NCBI GenBank assembly: GCA_020638905.1
Contig: JACKHP010000034.1
Span: 1-43,781 of the forward strand
DNA from: Planctomycetota bacterium
GTDB taxonomy: Bacteria; Planctomycetota; B15-G4
Length of the DNA stretch: 43,781 nt
Direction: 5' to 3'
This document shows positions 24,152 to 34,678 of this stretch, one piece after another. The translations under genes and the position numbers were made by a program. How positions within the stretch are numbered: the stretch's first letter is position 1; each line of letters opens with the position of its first letter. The notes under the pieces were generated by a model. That model did no database searches, was not told the origin of the DNA, and saw only the letters and a list, made by a program, of their open reading frames with translations.

Positions 24152-25882
24152 ATGGCGGACAACGGGGCAGCGTCGAGCGTGCGGTGGATCGTCCTCGTGC
24201 TCGGGATGGCGGCGCCCGGCGTGCGGGCCCAGCTCCTGGTGCCTGCGCAGTACCCCACGATCCAGGCGGCGATCGACGCCGCGTCCCCCGGGGACACGGT
24301 GCTCGTCGGACCGGGGACGTATCTCGAGCGCATCGACTTCCTGGGCAAGGACGTCGTGCTGCAGAGCAGCGACGGTCCCGAGGTCACGATCCTCGACGGC
24401 GACACCGGCCTCGGGTCGGGGTCCGTGGTGACCTTCGCGAACGGCGAGACGCAGGCCGCGGTCCTGTCCGGCTTCACGGTCCGCGGAGGCCATCAGGGGG
24501 GGCCGGCGGGCGACGGGGGTGGTGTGCTGTGCCTGGGGGCGTCGCCGAGCCTGCTGGGCAACATCATCCGCGACAACGTCGCCGAGCGGGGCGGCGCGAT
24601 CTGCTGTCTGTCGGCCTCGCCGCGCATCGAGGGCAACGCGCTGCTGGCCAATTGGTCCGCCGTCGACGACGGCGGCGGAGGCGGCACGATCTGGTGCGAG
24701 GACTCCGCGGCGCTGATCCTGCACAACACGATCGAGGGCAACGCCTCGCTCTTCCACGGCTCGCCGGGCATCCAGCTCGAGGGCTCGCCCGACGTGCTGA
24801 TCGCGGGCAACACGATCCGCGACAACGGCAGCATGTCGGGCTCGGGTGGAGCCATCGCCTGCCGCTCCGGGTCGTCGGCGACGATCCGCGCCAACCGGAT
24901 CGAGGGCAACTACGCCGCGGGGCCAGGCGGCGGCATCGCCGTCTTCGGATGCGATCCCGTGATCGACTCGAACCTCGTCCTCGAGAACGCCACCGACCAG
25001 TCCGGGTTCGAGGCAGGAGGCGGCATCTTCTGCAGCGCCTCGGCCGCGCAGATCGTGGCGAACACGATCCGCGCCAACCACGTGGCGAGCGGCGGCGGCG
25101 CAGGACTGGCCCTGGTCGACTTCACCGGAAGCGTCGTCGGCAACGTCCTGGCCGGGCATGCCGCCATCACCGGGGCGGCGCTCTTCTACTCGTACAGCGG
25201 TCCCTGCGACACATCGTTCCTCTTCGCGCACGACACGGTCGTGGGGAACACGGGCCTCGGTCCGGCGATCGACACGTTCGGCGGCTGCCACCTCGAGATC
25301 GTCGACTCGATCTTCTGGGACGACGCCCCGTTCGGTCTCGGTCCGGGCCACACGGTGACCGCCTCGGTGGTCGAGGGCGGCTATCCCGGCGACGCACTCG
25401 ACGAGGATCCCCTGCTGGTCGACGCGGCGGGGGGCGACGACCACCTGCGTTTCGACTCGCCCTGCCGCGACGCGGGCGCGTCCTATGTCGGCCTGCCCGC
25501 GTGGGACTTCGAGGGCGACCCGCGCGTGGCCGACGGCTTCCCGGACATGGGTGCCGACGAGTTCCACCGTCACCTCTACCTGCTGGGCGAGCCGGCGCCG
25601 ACCGCCGAGGTCGTGGTCGGTGTCGTCGGCGAGCCGGACGCACCGGTCGCGCTGTGGATCGGCCTCGACCTGCTCGACCCGCCGCTCGTGCTGGCGGCCC
25701 ACGGCACCTGGCAACTGGCCTTCCCGGTGCTGGGCCCCTTCGGGCTCGGTGCGTTGCCGGCCTCGGGATCGATCGCGTTGCCGGTCACCCTCGACGCGCT
25801 CCCGGTCGCGCTCCGCGCCCAGGCCACGGTCGGGCCCTGGCTCACGAACGTGCTCACGGTCGACACGACGTCCGTGCCGTAG
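24152..25882 (+). CDS. Secreted right-handed parallel beta-helix repeat protein
   Basis: The 576-residue exported protein has a signal peptide (WIVLVLGMAAPGVRA, cleavage after VRA likely). It opens with YPTIQAAIDAASPGDTVLVGPGTY, the standard beginning of pectate-lyase-like beta-helix proteins. Many ~22-residue rungs follow, of the type NTIRDNGSMSGSGGAIACRS and NRIEGNYAAGPGGGIAVFG. A choice-of-anchor-like segment (HLRFDSPCRDAGA, FPDMGADEF) and a ~95-residue C-terminal beta-rich domain end the chain. No catalytic residues of polysaccharide lyases could be identified. ATG 24152 is preferred because GGGAGG (24137-24142) is 9 nt upstream; the in-frame ATG 24143 abuts the SD. Target and function are unknown. 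Confidence 0.88.
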   Translation: MADNGAASSVRWIVLVLGMAAPGVRAQLLVPAQYPTIQAAIDAASPGDTVLVGPGTYLERIDFLGKDVVLQSSDGPEVTILDGDTGLGSGSVVTFANGETQAAVLSGFTVRGGHQGGPAGDGGGVLCLGASPSLLGNIIRDNVAERGGAICCLSASPRIEGNALLANWSAVDDGGGGGTIWCEDSAALILHNTIEGNASLFHGSPGIQLEGSPDVLIAGNTIRDNGSMSGSGGAIACRSGSSATIRANRIEGNYAAGPGGGIAVFGCDPVIDSNLVLENATDQSGFEAGGGIFCSASAAQIVANTIRANHVASGGGAGLALVDFTGSVVGNVLAGHAAITGAALFYSYSGPCDTSFLFAHDTVVGNTGLGPAIDTFGGCHLEIVDSIFWDDAPFGLGPGHTVTASVVEGGYPGDALDEDPLLVDAAGGDDHLRFDSPCRDAGASYVGLPAWDFEGDPRVADGFPDMGADEFHRHLYLLGEPAPTAEVVVGVVGEPDAPVALWIGLDLLDPPLVLAAHGTWQLAFPVLGPFGLGALPASGSIALPVTLDALPVALRAQATVGPWLTNVLTVDTTSVP

Positions 25883-25943
25883 GGCGCGCGCTCCCGGTCG
25901 CAGACTGGAGCGACGCGCGCGCGACGGGTACGCTCCCGCGCCG

Positions 25944-27059
25944 ATGCCCACGTCCGTCGAACTCGCGGCCCTCGACCGCGCGCGTCAGATCGCCCTCGCG
26001 GCCCGGGGCGACACCGAACCGAATCCCCAGGTGGGCTGCGTGCTGCTGCGCGACGACGTGGTCGTGGGCGAGGGACGGCACGCCGAGTTCGGAGGTCCGC
26101 ACGCCGAGATCGGTGCGCTCGCCGCGGCGGGCGAGCAGGCCGCGGGCTCGACGGCGGTCGTGACGCTCGAGCCGTGTTCGACCACCGGCAAGACCGGGCC
26201 GTGCTGTCGCGCGCTGCTCGCGGCGGGCGTGGTGCGCGTCGTGGTGGGAGCCATCGATCCCAACCCGGCCCACGCCGGACGGGGGCTGACGCTGCTGCGC
26301 GGCTCGGGCGTCGAGGTCGAGATCGTCGACGATCCGGGCTGCCTCGAACTCGTCGAGCGCTTCGAGCGCGCGCTCGCGCGCAAGCGTCCGCACGTGCTGG
26401 CCAAGTGGGCCATGTCACGCGATGGCGGCATCGCGGGTCCTGGCGGCGAGACGGTGCGGCTGTCCGGCCCCGAGGCCGAGGCGCGCGTGCACCGCTGGCG
26501 TCGCGCGCTCGACGGCATCCTGGTCGGCGTGCAGACGATCGTGGCCGACGATCCGCTGCTCACGGCGCGCGGAGAGCTGCCGGCGCTGCGTCCGCTGCAC
26601 CGCATCGTGCTCGATCCGACCCTGCGCACGCCGCGCTTCGCGCGCGTCGTGACCACGGCGCACGAGACGCCCACGTGGCTCTGCGCCCGCGACGATGCCG
26701 ACGAGGCACGCGCGGCCGAGTTCGAGGAGCAGGGCGTGCGTGTGCTGCGTGCGCCGGCCGGCGAGTCGTGGCTGCCCGACGTGCTCGCCACCCTGCGGCT
26801 CTCGGCGATCCAGCGCGTGATGGTCGAGGGCGGCGCGCGCACGCTGGCCGCGTTCCTCGAGGCGGGGCTCGTCGACCAGGTCGCGGTGCTGCTCTCGCGC
26901 AAGACGCTGGGCGTCGACGCCGTGGCGGCGGTGGCCGGCCGCACCTTGCCCGGCGACGACCCGCAGGCGTTGGCCTCCGCGCTCGCGTTGCACGACGTGC
27001 GCACCGAGGTGCTCGGCGAGGACATGCTGCTGCGCGGTGAGCGGTCCGTGACCGACTGA
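25944..27059 (+). CDS. ribD: Bifunctional riboflavin biosynthesis deaminase/reductase RibD
   Basis: RibD carries out the second and third steps of riboflavin synthesis: deamination of the diaminopyrimidine ribotide, then reduction of the ribose side chain with NADPH. The N-terminal cytidine-deaminase-like domain has zinc ligands H53 (GPHAEIGAL, with E55 as proton shuttle), C78 (LEPCSTTG) and C87 (GPCC). The C-terminal DHFR-like domain begins about residue 155 with LAKWAMSRDGGIA and includes GVQTIVADDPLLTAR and VMVEGGARTLAAFLEAGLVD. The length of 371 residues is usual. No other rib genes are in the window. TACGCT at 25929-25934 lies 9 nt before the ATG, so the mRNA may be nearly leaderless. 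Confidence 0.95.
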   Translation: MPTSVELAALDRARQIALAARGDTEPNPQVGCVLLRDDVVVGEGRHAEFGGPHAEIGALAAAGEQAAGSTAVVTLEPCSTTGKTGPCCRALLAAGVVRVVVGAIDPNPAHAGRGLTLLRGSGVEVEIVDDPGCLELVERFERALARKRPHVLAKWAMSRDGGIAGPGGETVRLSGPEAEARVHRWRRALDGILVGVQTIVADDPLLTARGELPALRPLHRIVLDPTLRTPRFARVVTTAHETPTWLCARDDADEARAAEFEEQGVRVLRAPAGESWLPDVLATLRLSAIQRVMVEGGARTLAAFLEAGLVDQVAVLLSRKTLGVDAVAAVAGRTLPGDDPQALASALALHDVRTEVLGEDMLLRGERSVTD

Positions 27060-27068
27060 CGCGGCGAT

Positions 27069-28130
27069 TCAGCCCGGAAGCTCGAACTCCTGCCGCTCGC
27101 TCCAGCGCGCCTCGCTGTCGGGGATCCACGGCTGGAGCTTGTAGAAGACCTCGATCACCGCCTTGCGCGCGGTCTCGGGGACGGGCAGCGTGAGCGTGCG
27201 TGACTCACCGGCCGGGATCTGGGTGGTCGGGTCGCCCGAGCTGCGGTACGGGTTGCGGAAGCGCAGCCGCGCGGTGCCCGTCTCGCCGCCGGGGAAGCGG
27301 TCGCCGACGCCCTCGGCCTTGGGCACCTCGGCGCCGCGCGCGTCGAGCAGCGTCACGACCAGATCGAGCGCGCGATTGCGCGAGTCGGTCGGCAGGTTGT
27401 GTCCCGCGAACGTGTTCGTGATCGTGACCGACAGTTGCCTGCCGTCGTCGGTGAGCTCGTGCGCGAGGGTGAACGACGACGCGGCGAAGTCGTGGTCGCG
27501 TCCACCGAGGAAGCGGTGGTCGCGTCCCGCGCGCGGCGCGCCGGCCTCGCTGCCGTCGCGCTTGACCGGCGGCATGTGGCAGGTGAAGCAGGTCTCGCCG
27601 CGCTCGGCGGCGGGCGAGGCGCGCCACTCGACGTGCGTGTCGTGCTGGTTGTGGCACGGCGCGCAGAGCGAGTCGGTCTGCATCTTGGCCTCGTAGACCG
27701 GCTGGCACGCGGCGGTCAGGCCGGTACGCGACGACGCCACGCCGCCCTGCGGGAGGCCGTGGCACGAGAGGCAGTCGATGCCGTCCTGGCGCCGGGCGGT
27801 GCGTGCCAGGGCGCGCGTGCCGTCCTCGATGCCGTAGGAGAAGATCGGCTCCGCGGCATGGCAGGGGATGCACTCGGGCTTGCGGAAGTTGTCCGACTGG
27901 TCGGGTGCGCGCACCTGCGGATCGGTGAACGCCTGGCTGTGCATCGACTGGCGCCACTCGGCCACGACCTCGGCGTGGCACGGCAGGCACGAGCCGGGCG
28001 AGGCGATGGCCACGTTCGGACCGCTCTTGCCGACCGTGTCGGCGGTGCGGTCGTCGGTGTCGGGCCAGAACACGAGGGCGGCGCCGAACGCGCCGAGGAG
28101 CACGAGGCCAGTGACCAGGCGCGCGTTCAC
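27069..28130 (-). CDS. Pentahaem cytochrome c (cytochrome c554-like)
   Basis: The 353-residue product has an N-terminal hydrophobic segment (LVTGLVLLGAFGAALVFW) serving as signal or anchor. Five CxxCH haem c sites follow: C48-LP-CH, C87-IP-CH, C120-LS-CH, C156-AP-CH and C181-FT-CH. AEWRQSMHSQAFTDPQ resembles the cytochrome c554 family. Residues ~215-350 form a beta-rich domain with NTFAGHNLPTDSRNRALDL, common after multihaem regions. It is a periplasmic electron carrier or redox enzyme; the substrate is unknown. The GTG start overlaps the ABC ATPase stop (GTGA at 28127-28130), so the two are translationally coupled. Confidence 0.9.
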   Translation of the reverse strand: MNARLVTGLVLLGAFGAALVFWPDTDDRTADTVGKSGPNVAIASPGSCLPCHAEVVAEWRQSMHSQAFTDPQVRAPDQSDNFRKPECIPCHAAEPIFSYGIEDGTRALARTARRQDGIDCLSCHGLPQGGVASSRTGLTAACQPVYEAKMQTDSLCAPCHNQHDTHVEWRASPAAERGETCFTCHMPPVKRDGSEAGAPRAGRDHRFLGGRDHDFAASSFTLAHELTDDGRQLSVTITNTFAGHNLPTDSRNRALDLVVTLLDARGAEVPKAEGVGDRFPGGETGTARLRFRNPYRSSGDPTTQIPAGESRTLTLPVPETARKAVIEVFYKLQPWIPDSEARWSERQEFELPG

Positions 28131-29194
28131 GGGGCATCCTCCCTGGCGAGGCGGCGCGGTGCGCCGACGATCTGGACGTTCAAGGTCTCTCCGGCACGCA
28201 GTCCGCCGTGCGTGTCCTCGCTGCGGACGAGGCGTCCGCCGATGCGCAGCCACGACCCGCCGCGTCGATCGGGCGCGACGAACACGGCCGCCAGTACGCG
28301 CGGTCCCTCGCTCTCGGTGAAGCGCACCGAGGCGGCGTCGAGGTAGGCCTGCACGGGACGCGACGGCTCGCAGTCGCGCAGGACGAGACCCAGGCCGAGC
28401 GACGCCGAGCCGTGCTCGTCGGCGACGCCTTCGAGCAGGGCGCCGCGTCCGGCGAACGCGGCCAGCCCGGCGGTGGGCGGCGACTCGAGCGCGAAGCGTG
28501 CCGGACCGAGCCAGCACGAGCCCCTTCCGGTGAGGGCCAGCAGGCGGTCGCCGAACAGCAGCACGTCGTCGGGATCGTGCGTCACGGTGATGGACGCGGC
28601 GCCGAGCTCGTCGAGCAGCAGCGGGAGCGTCTCGCGCACGGTGTCGGCCGACGCCGGATCGAGGTGCGCCAGCGGCTCGTCGAGCAGCACGAGTTCGGGG
28701 CGTCCGGCCAGGGCGCGGGCGAGGCCCAGGCGCAGCCGCTCGCCGCCCGAGAGCCGCTCGGGCTTCGCGTCGCGCAGGGAGCCGAGCGCGAAGATCTCGA
28801 GCAGCCGCTCGCGCCAGGCAGGGTCGTCGCGCACGTCGACGAACTCGAGGTGGCGCGCCACGCTCATGTGCGGCCAGAGCGCGCCGTCCTGGAACTGCAT
28901 GCCCGGGGTCCGGACGCGGCGCGTGACGCGGCCGGCGGCGGGTTCCGCCAGTCCGGCCAGCACGGCGAACAGGCTCGACTTGCCGGAGCCGTTGCCGCCC
29001 ACGACCACCAGTCGCTCGGCCGGACGCAGCTCGAACGAGAGTCCGCGCACCAGCACCCGTTCGCCGTAGGCGAGGGTCACGTCCGTGAGCGCGAGCAGCG
29101 GCTCCGAGGCGGTGGGGGGCGGCGGGCTCAGGCCGGGCTCGGTCTCGGTCAAGGGTCGGGACTCGACGTACGGACGGGCGGTGGGAGTGTTCAT
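28127..29194 (-). CDS. ABC transporter ATP-binding protein with C-terminal TOBE-like extension
   Basis: The 355-residue ATPase has Walker A GGNGSGKS (66-73), Q-loop Q100/Q102 (GMQFQDGALWPHMS), signature LSGGE (148-152), Walker B LVLLDEP (168-174), D-loop AHLD and H-loop His206 (TVTHD), all intact. Residues ~255-350 form a beta-rich tail with AAVFVAPDRRGGSWLRIGG and GLRAGETLNVQIVG, reminiscent of the TOBE domains that follow molybdate, phosphate or iron importer ATPases. No permease or binding protein is adjacent. The gene is coupled to the pentahaem cytochrome downstream. A tail-like N-terminal extension of ~30 residues precedes the ATPase fold. The transported substrate is unknown. Confidence 0.88.
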   Translation of the reverse strand: MNTPTARPYVESRPLTETEPGLSPPPPTASEPLLALTDVTLAYGERVLVRGLSFELRPAERLVVVGGNGSGKSSLFAVLAGLAEPAAGRVTRRVRTPGMQFQDGALWPHMSVARHLEFVDVRDDPAWRERLLEIFALGSLRDAKPERLSGGERLRLGLARALAGRPELVLLDEPLAHLDPASADTVRETLPLLLDELGAASITVTHDPDDVLLFGDRLLALTGRGSCWLGPARFALESPPTAGLAAFAGRGALLEGVADEHGSASLGLGLVLRDCEPSRPVQAYLDAASVRFTESEGPRVLAAVFVAPDRRGGSWLRIGGRLVRSEDTHGGLRAGETLNVQIVGAPRRLAREDAP

Positions 29195-29284
29195 GGACAC
29201 GATGAACGAAAGCAACCCGCCATGCCAGACGCACGACTTCTCGCGGACGTGGGAGGCCACCTGCCCGACGCGCGCCCGCATGGG

Positions 29285-29290
29285 TACGAT
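29285..29290 (+). promoter_or_regulatory. Candidate -10 box for mnmG
   Basis: TACGAT preceded by GGG lies about 80 nt before the mnmG ATG in the divergent 177-bp gap. The same GGGTACGAT string recurs before ssb. No good -35 is visible. Confidence 0.3.
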
Positions 29291-29371
29291 GCCGCACCGC
29301 GTCCGGCGCGGCGTCGCACTCCGCGTCGCACGCGACCTGCGACTCGGTTGTCCAAGATCCGGTCCCCTCCG

Positions 29372-31189
<1,818 letters not shown>

Positions 31190-31815
31190 CGAGCTCTTCG
31201 AGGCTGGCGCCGGCCGGCGCACCCGAGCACACGCGCGTGGCCACGTCGCGCGCGGTGGGCCGCGGATAGCCCAGGGCGCACAGCGCCGACGCGACGGCCG
31301 AGGCCCGATCGGTCACCGCTCCGGGGAGGATCACGGCCGACGACTCGAGGCGTCCCTTGAGCTCGACGCACAGGCGCTCGGCGGTGCGCTTGCCGACGCC
31401 CTTGACCTTGGCCAGCAACGCCACGTCGCCCGCGTCGACGGCGGCCGCGAGGCGCGCCGGCTCGAGCGCCGAGAGCAACGCCAGCGCGATCGACGGTCCG
31501 ACCTTGCTCACGCTCAGCAGGCGCTCGAAGAGCGTGCGCTCCTCGCGACTGGCGAAGCCGAACAGGATCGGACGCTCGTCGCGCGTGGCCCAGTGCACGA
31601 AGAGCGTGAGTTCGGCTCCGCGCTCGGGCAGCCGTCCGGCCGTGGCGCCCGAGACGTGCAGCAGGAAGCCGACCCCCTGCACGTCGAGCACCACCTCGTC
31701 GGGAGCGCGTTCGACGAGCCGTCCGCTCAGGTACTCGTACATGCCGCCCGGCCCTCCGCTCGCGGGACGTCACGGGGCGGGGCGCGCGGCGTGCACGCGG
31801 ACCGCCCGGGACGCG

Positions 31816-33126
31816 TCAGGGCGCGAGGCCGACGTTCAGGCTGCGCAGCTTGCTCTTGATCTCGTCGAGCGACGTCTGGCCGAAGTTCTTGCAGGACAGC
31901 AGCGTCGTCTCGGTGGTCTCCATGAGTTCGCCCACGTTCGTGATGCCGAGCGTGGCGAGCGCCGCGCGCGAACGCACCGAGAGGTCGAGCTCGGAGATCT
32001 TGATCTCGCTCACCTCGCCGTTCGGCGCGAGCGCGGCGAGACTGGCCGTCGGGTCCTTCGTGATGTCGGAGGGCATCATGCCGAGGCGCAGGCCCTTGAC
32101 CGCCAGGATGTCCTTCACCTCCTGCAGGCTCGTCTCGCCGAAGTTCTTGAACGAGAGCAGCTCGCTCTCGGTGCGGCAGACCAGGTCGCCCAGGGTGTGG
32201 ATGTTCATGCGCTGCAGGCAGTTGCGCGCGCGCACCGAGAGCTCGAAGTCGGTCACCGGGATGCGCAGCACCGCGTTCTGCTTGTCGGCCTTGCGCTCGC
32301 GACCCTCGTCGTAGTACTGCTCGCTCGAGGCCTGCGCGTCGCGCAGGTACGAGCGCGCGCGCTTGCTCTGCGGGTCGGCCTCGACCACCAGCCGGAAGCA
32401 GCGCGCGGCCGAGCGGTTGTCCTCGCGGTCTTCGTAGGCCATGCCGAGGTTCATGAGCGCGCCGGCGTGGTGCGGCAGCTCGCCCTTGAGGAAGCCCTCG
32501 TAGATCGAGACGGCGGCGTCCTCGTCGCCGCGGCGCGTGACGAGCGAGCCGAGCGCGAAGGCCGCGTCGGCGTGGTGCGGATCGGTGGCGAGCGCCTTCT
32601 CGAAGGCCGCGCAGGCCTCGACGTGACGACCGGCGCACTCGTCGATGAGTCCGTCGACCCACTCGATGTCGGCGGCCGACGCGCCGGACGACTGCATGTG
32701 GCCCGAGTCGGCCTCGAGGCCCTCGAGGTCGCGCAGCAGCGCGTGCACCCGCGCGCATCCGCGGCGCGCCTCGGACGCCACCGCGCGGTCGTCGACCAGC
32801 GTCGCGTGGATCGCGAGCGCGGCCCGCGGACGGCGGCGGGCCTCGAGCGCCAGGGCGCACAGCAGCCGCGGCAGGGCGTCCGTCTGGCCCTCGAGCAGCG
32901 TGGCCGCGCCGCGCAGGTCGCCCGCGGCGGCGAGCGCGATGCCGCGCGTCGCGTCGTCGAGGTCGCGCGAGCCGATCCAGTCACGCAGCGAGTTGCGGCT
33001 CGTGCGGTTCTCGAGCGCGGCCGCGCGCAGCGCGACGAACGCGTCCCAATCGGCGGGGACGGGGTCCATCCAGTTGCGGTTGCCGGCGGAGGCGGACATG
33101 GCGGGGGCCTGGCTCGTGTCGGTCAT
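31816..33126 (-). CDS. TPR protein with two RNA polymerase alpha C-terminal domains
   Basis: The 436-residue soluble protein has a helical N-terminal region, about three TPRs (~165-255, e.g. HADAAFALGSLVTRRGDEDA and AGALMNLGMAYEDREDNRSA) and then two alpha-CTD copies (~291-350 and ~377-433). The first is close to E. coli alpha-CTD: SVRARNCLQRM, GDLVCRTESELLSFKNFG and EVKDILAVKGLRLGM. It keeps the equivalents of R265, N268, C269, G296, S299 and E302, which contact DNA in E. coli RpoA. The second keeps the R, G, S and E equivalents but has Ala at the N268 and C269 positions. DNA or transcription-factor binding is plausible. I chose ATG 33126 because AGGA lies 8 nt upstream; a GTG at 33174 would add 16 residues. 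Confidence 0.92.
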   Translation of the reverse strand: MTDTSQAPAMSASAGNRNWMDPVPADWDAFVALRAAALENRTSRNSLRDWIGSRDLDDATRGIALAAAGDLRGAATLLEGQTDALPRLLCALALEARRRPRAALAIHATLVDDRAVASEARRGCARVHALLRDLEGLEADSGHMQSSGASAADIEWVDGLIDECAGRHVEACAAFEKALATDPHHADAAFALGSLVTRRGDEDAAVSIYEGFLKGELPHHAGALMNLGMAYEDREDNRSAARCFRLVVEADPQSKRARSYLRDAQASSEQYYDEGRERKADKQNAVLRIPVTDFELSVRARNCLQRMNIHTLGDLVCRTESELLSFKNFGETSLQEVKDILAVKGLRLGMMPSDITKDPTASLAALAPNGEVSEIKISELDLSVRSRAALATLGITNVGELMETTETTLLSCKNFGQTSLDEIKSKLRSLNVGLAP

Positions 33127-33197
33127 GCGTTCCGTCCTGGGGTCACGGGACTCCGGCGCAACGGGCCGCGACACGGGTGGAGATCTCGGACTGCGCG

Positions 33198-33227
33198 TTG
33201 GAACCGCCGCGGTGACGCCTCTATGCT
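33198..33227 (+). promoter_or_regulatory. Sigma70-like promoter for murA
   Basis: TTGGAA (33198-33203) and TATGCT (33222-33227) are separated by 18 nt, giving a predicted start near 33234 and a leader of about 125 nt before the murA TTG. It lies in the 231-bp divergent gap between the alpha-CTD gene and murA. It is the best two-box promoter in the window, though 18-nt spacing is at the edge of optimal. Confidence 0.5.
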
Positions 33228-33357
33228 CACCGGCGGTGCGCTGCCGTGCTCCCCATCGTGTGGCCTGCGCTGGGATGCGATGAATCCCGGATTCTCGCGG
33301 TCGCGAGCGGGGGAGTCAAGGCCGGCGGCGACCGGGGCTGGCGCCCGGAGATTCACC

Positions 33358-34653
33358 TTGGATCGGCTCATCGTGACGGGCGGGACCCGGTTGTGCGGCC
33401 GGCTCCCGGCAGCGGGCAGCAAGAACGAGGTGCTGCCGCTCATGGCGGCGGCAATGCTGGCCAGCGAACCGCTGGTGATCCGCAACGTGCCCGACCTGCG
33501 CGACGTGCGCACGATGCTGTCGATCCTCCAGCGGCTGGGGGTCGAAGTCGATCTCGCGGGTGACGTGCTCACCCTTCAGGCCTCGGACCACGGGCCGGTC
33601 GAAGCGCCCTACGACCTCGTCTCGACCATGCGCGCCTCGGTCTGCGTGCTCGGTCCGCTGGTGGCCCGGCGCGGCGCCGCGCGGGTCTCGATGCCGGGCG
33701 GCTGCGTCTTCGGCGTGCGCCCCGTCGACCTGCACGTCAAGGGACTCAACGCCCTGGGCGCCGGCATCGAGGTCGAGGGCGGCTACCTCGTGGCGGGCCC
33801 CGACCGGCACCTGCGCGGAGCCGACGTGTACCTCGGCTCGCGCTTCGGCAGCAGCGTGCTGGCGACGGCTCAGGTGCTCTCGGCCGCGGTGCTGGCCGAA
33901 GGTACGACGCGCATCGAGAACGCGGCCATGGAGCCCGAGATCACCCGTCTGGCCCAGTGCCTGCAGCAGATGGGCGCGCGCATCGAGGGTGTCGGCGGTC
34001 ACCGGCTCGTGGTGCACGGCGTCGAGCAGCTCGGCGGAGCCGACGTGACCGTCGGGGCCGACCGCATCGAGGCCGGGACCTTCCTCGTCGGCGCCGCGAT
34101 GACGGGCGGCGACGTGACCGTCGAGAACGTCCGGCCGCACGAGCTCATGGCGCTCTCGGAGGTGCTGCGCTCGATGGGCGCCGAGATCGTCGAGGGCGAC
34201 GACTCGATCCGCTGCCGGGCCGACGGACGGCTCGAGAGCGCCGACGTGACGACCCTCCCGTATCCGGGCTTCCCGACCGACCTGCAGGCGCAGCTCATGG
34301 CGGCCATGTGCACCGCCCGGGGCATCTCGCTCGTGACCGAGCGCATCTTCCCCGACCGCTTCATGCACGTGGCCGAGCTGCTGCGGCTCGGGGCGCGCAT
34401 CCGCAAGGAGGGCAGCCAGGCCATCGTCCACGGCACCGAGCGGCTCTCGGGGGCGACGGTCATGGCGAGCGACCTGCGGGCCTCGGCGGCGCTCGTCCTG
34501 GCCGGGCTGGTGGCCGACGGCGAGACCGAGATCCGGCGCGTCTACCACATCGATCGCGGGTACTCGCGCATCGACGAACGGTTGGGTCTGCTGGGGGCCA
34601 CGATCCGGCGTGAAACCCAGCCCAAGCTTGATCCGCAGCCCGCGGACTGGTAA
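33358..34653 (+). CDS. murA: UDP-N-acetylglucosamine 1-carboxyvinyltransferase MurA
   Basis: MurA transfers enolpyruvate from PEP to UDP-GlcNAc, the first committed step of peptidoglycan synthesis. With a TTG start at 33358 (GGAG at 33347-33350, 7 nt upstream) the product is 431 residues and K22-N23 (AAGSKNEVLP) fall at exactly the E. coli positions. An in-frame ATG at 33280 would add 26 unusual residues. Active-site Cys116 is in MPGGCVFGVRPVDLH, so the fosfomycin-reactive cysteine is present. Other blocks are APYDLVSTMRAS, GTTRIENAAMEPEI, GFPTDLQAQLMA, RFMHVAELLRLGA, MASDLRASAALVLAG and YHIDRGY. Presence of murA indicates a peptidoglycan-making organism. Confidence 0.95.
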   Translation: MDRLIVTGGTRLCGRLPAAGSKNEVLPLMAAAMLASEPLVIRNVPDLRDVRTMLSILQRLGVEVDLAGDVLTLQASDHGPVEAPYDLVSTMRASVCVLGPLVARRGAARVSMPGGCVFGVRPVDLHVKGLNALGAGIEVEGGYLVAGPDRHLRGADVYLGSRFGSSVLATAQVLSAAVLAEGTTRIENAAMEPEITRLAQCLQQMGARIEGVGGHRLVVHGVEQLGGADVTVGADRIEAGTFLVGAAMTGGDVTVENVRPHELMALSEVLRSMGAEIVEGDDSIRCRADGRLESADVTTLPYPGFPTDLQAQLMAAMCTARGISLVTERIFPDRFMHVAELLRLGARIRKEGSQAIVHGTERLSGATVMASDLRASAALVLAGLVADGETEIRRVYHIDRGYSRIDERLGLLGATIRRETQPKLDPQPADW

Positions 34654-34678
34654 ACGGAGGGGCTTTCCTTCAGAGCCC

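Noticed and set aside
31357..33357. Plus-strand extension upstream of murA (to 1098 codons)
   Set aside because: Antisense to ruvA and the alpha-CTD gene; TTG 33358 with SD gives a MurA of the right length and numbering.
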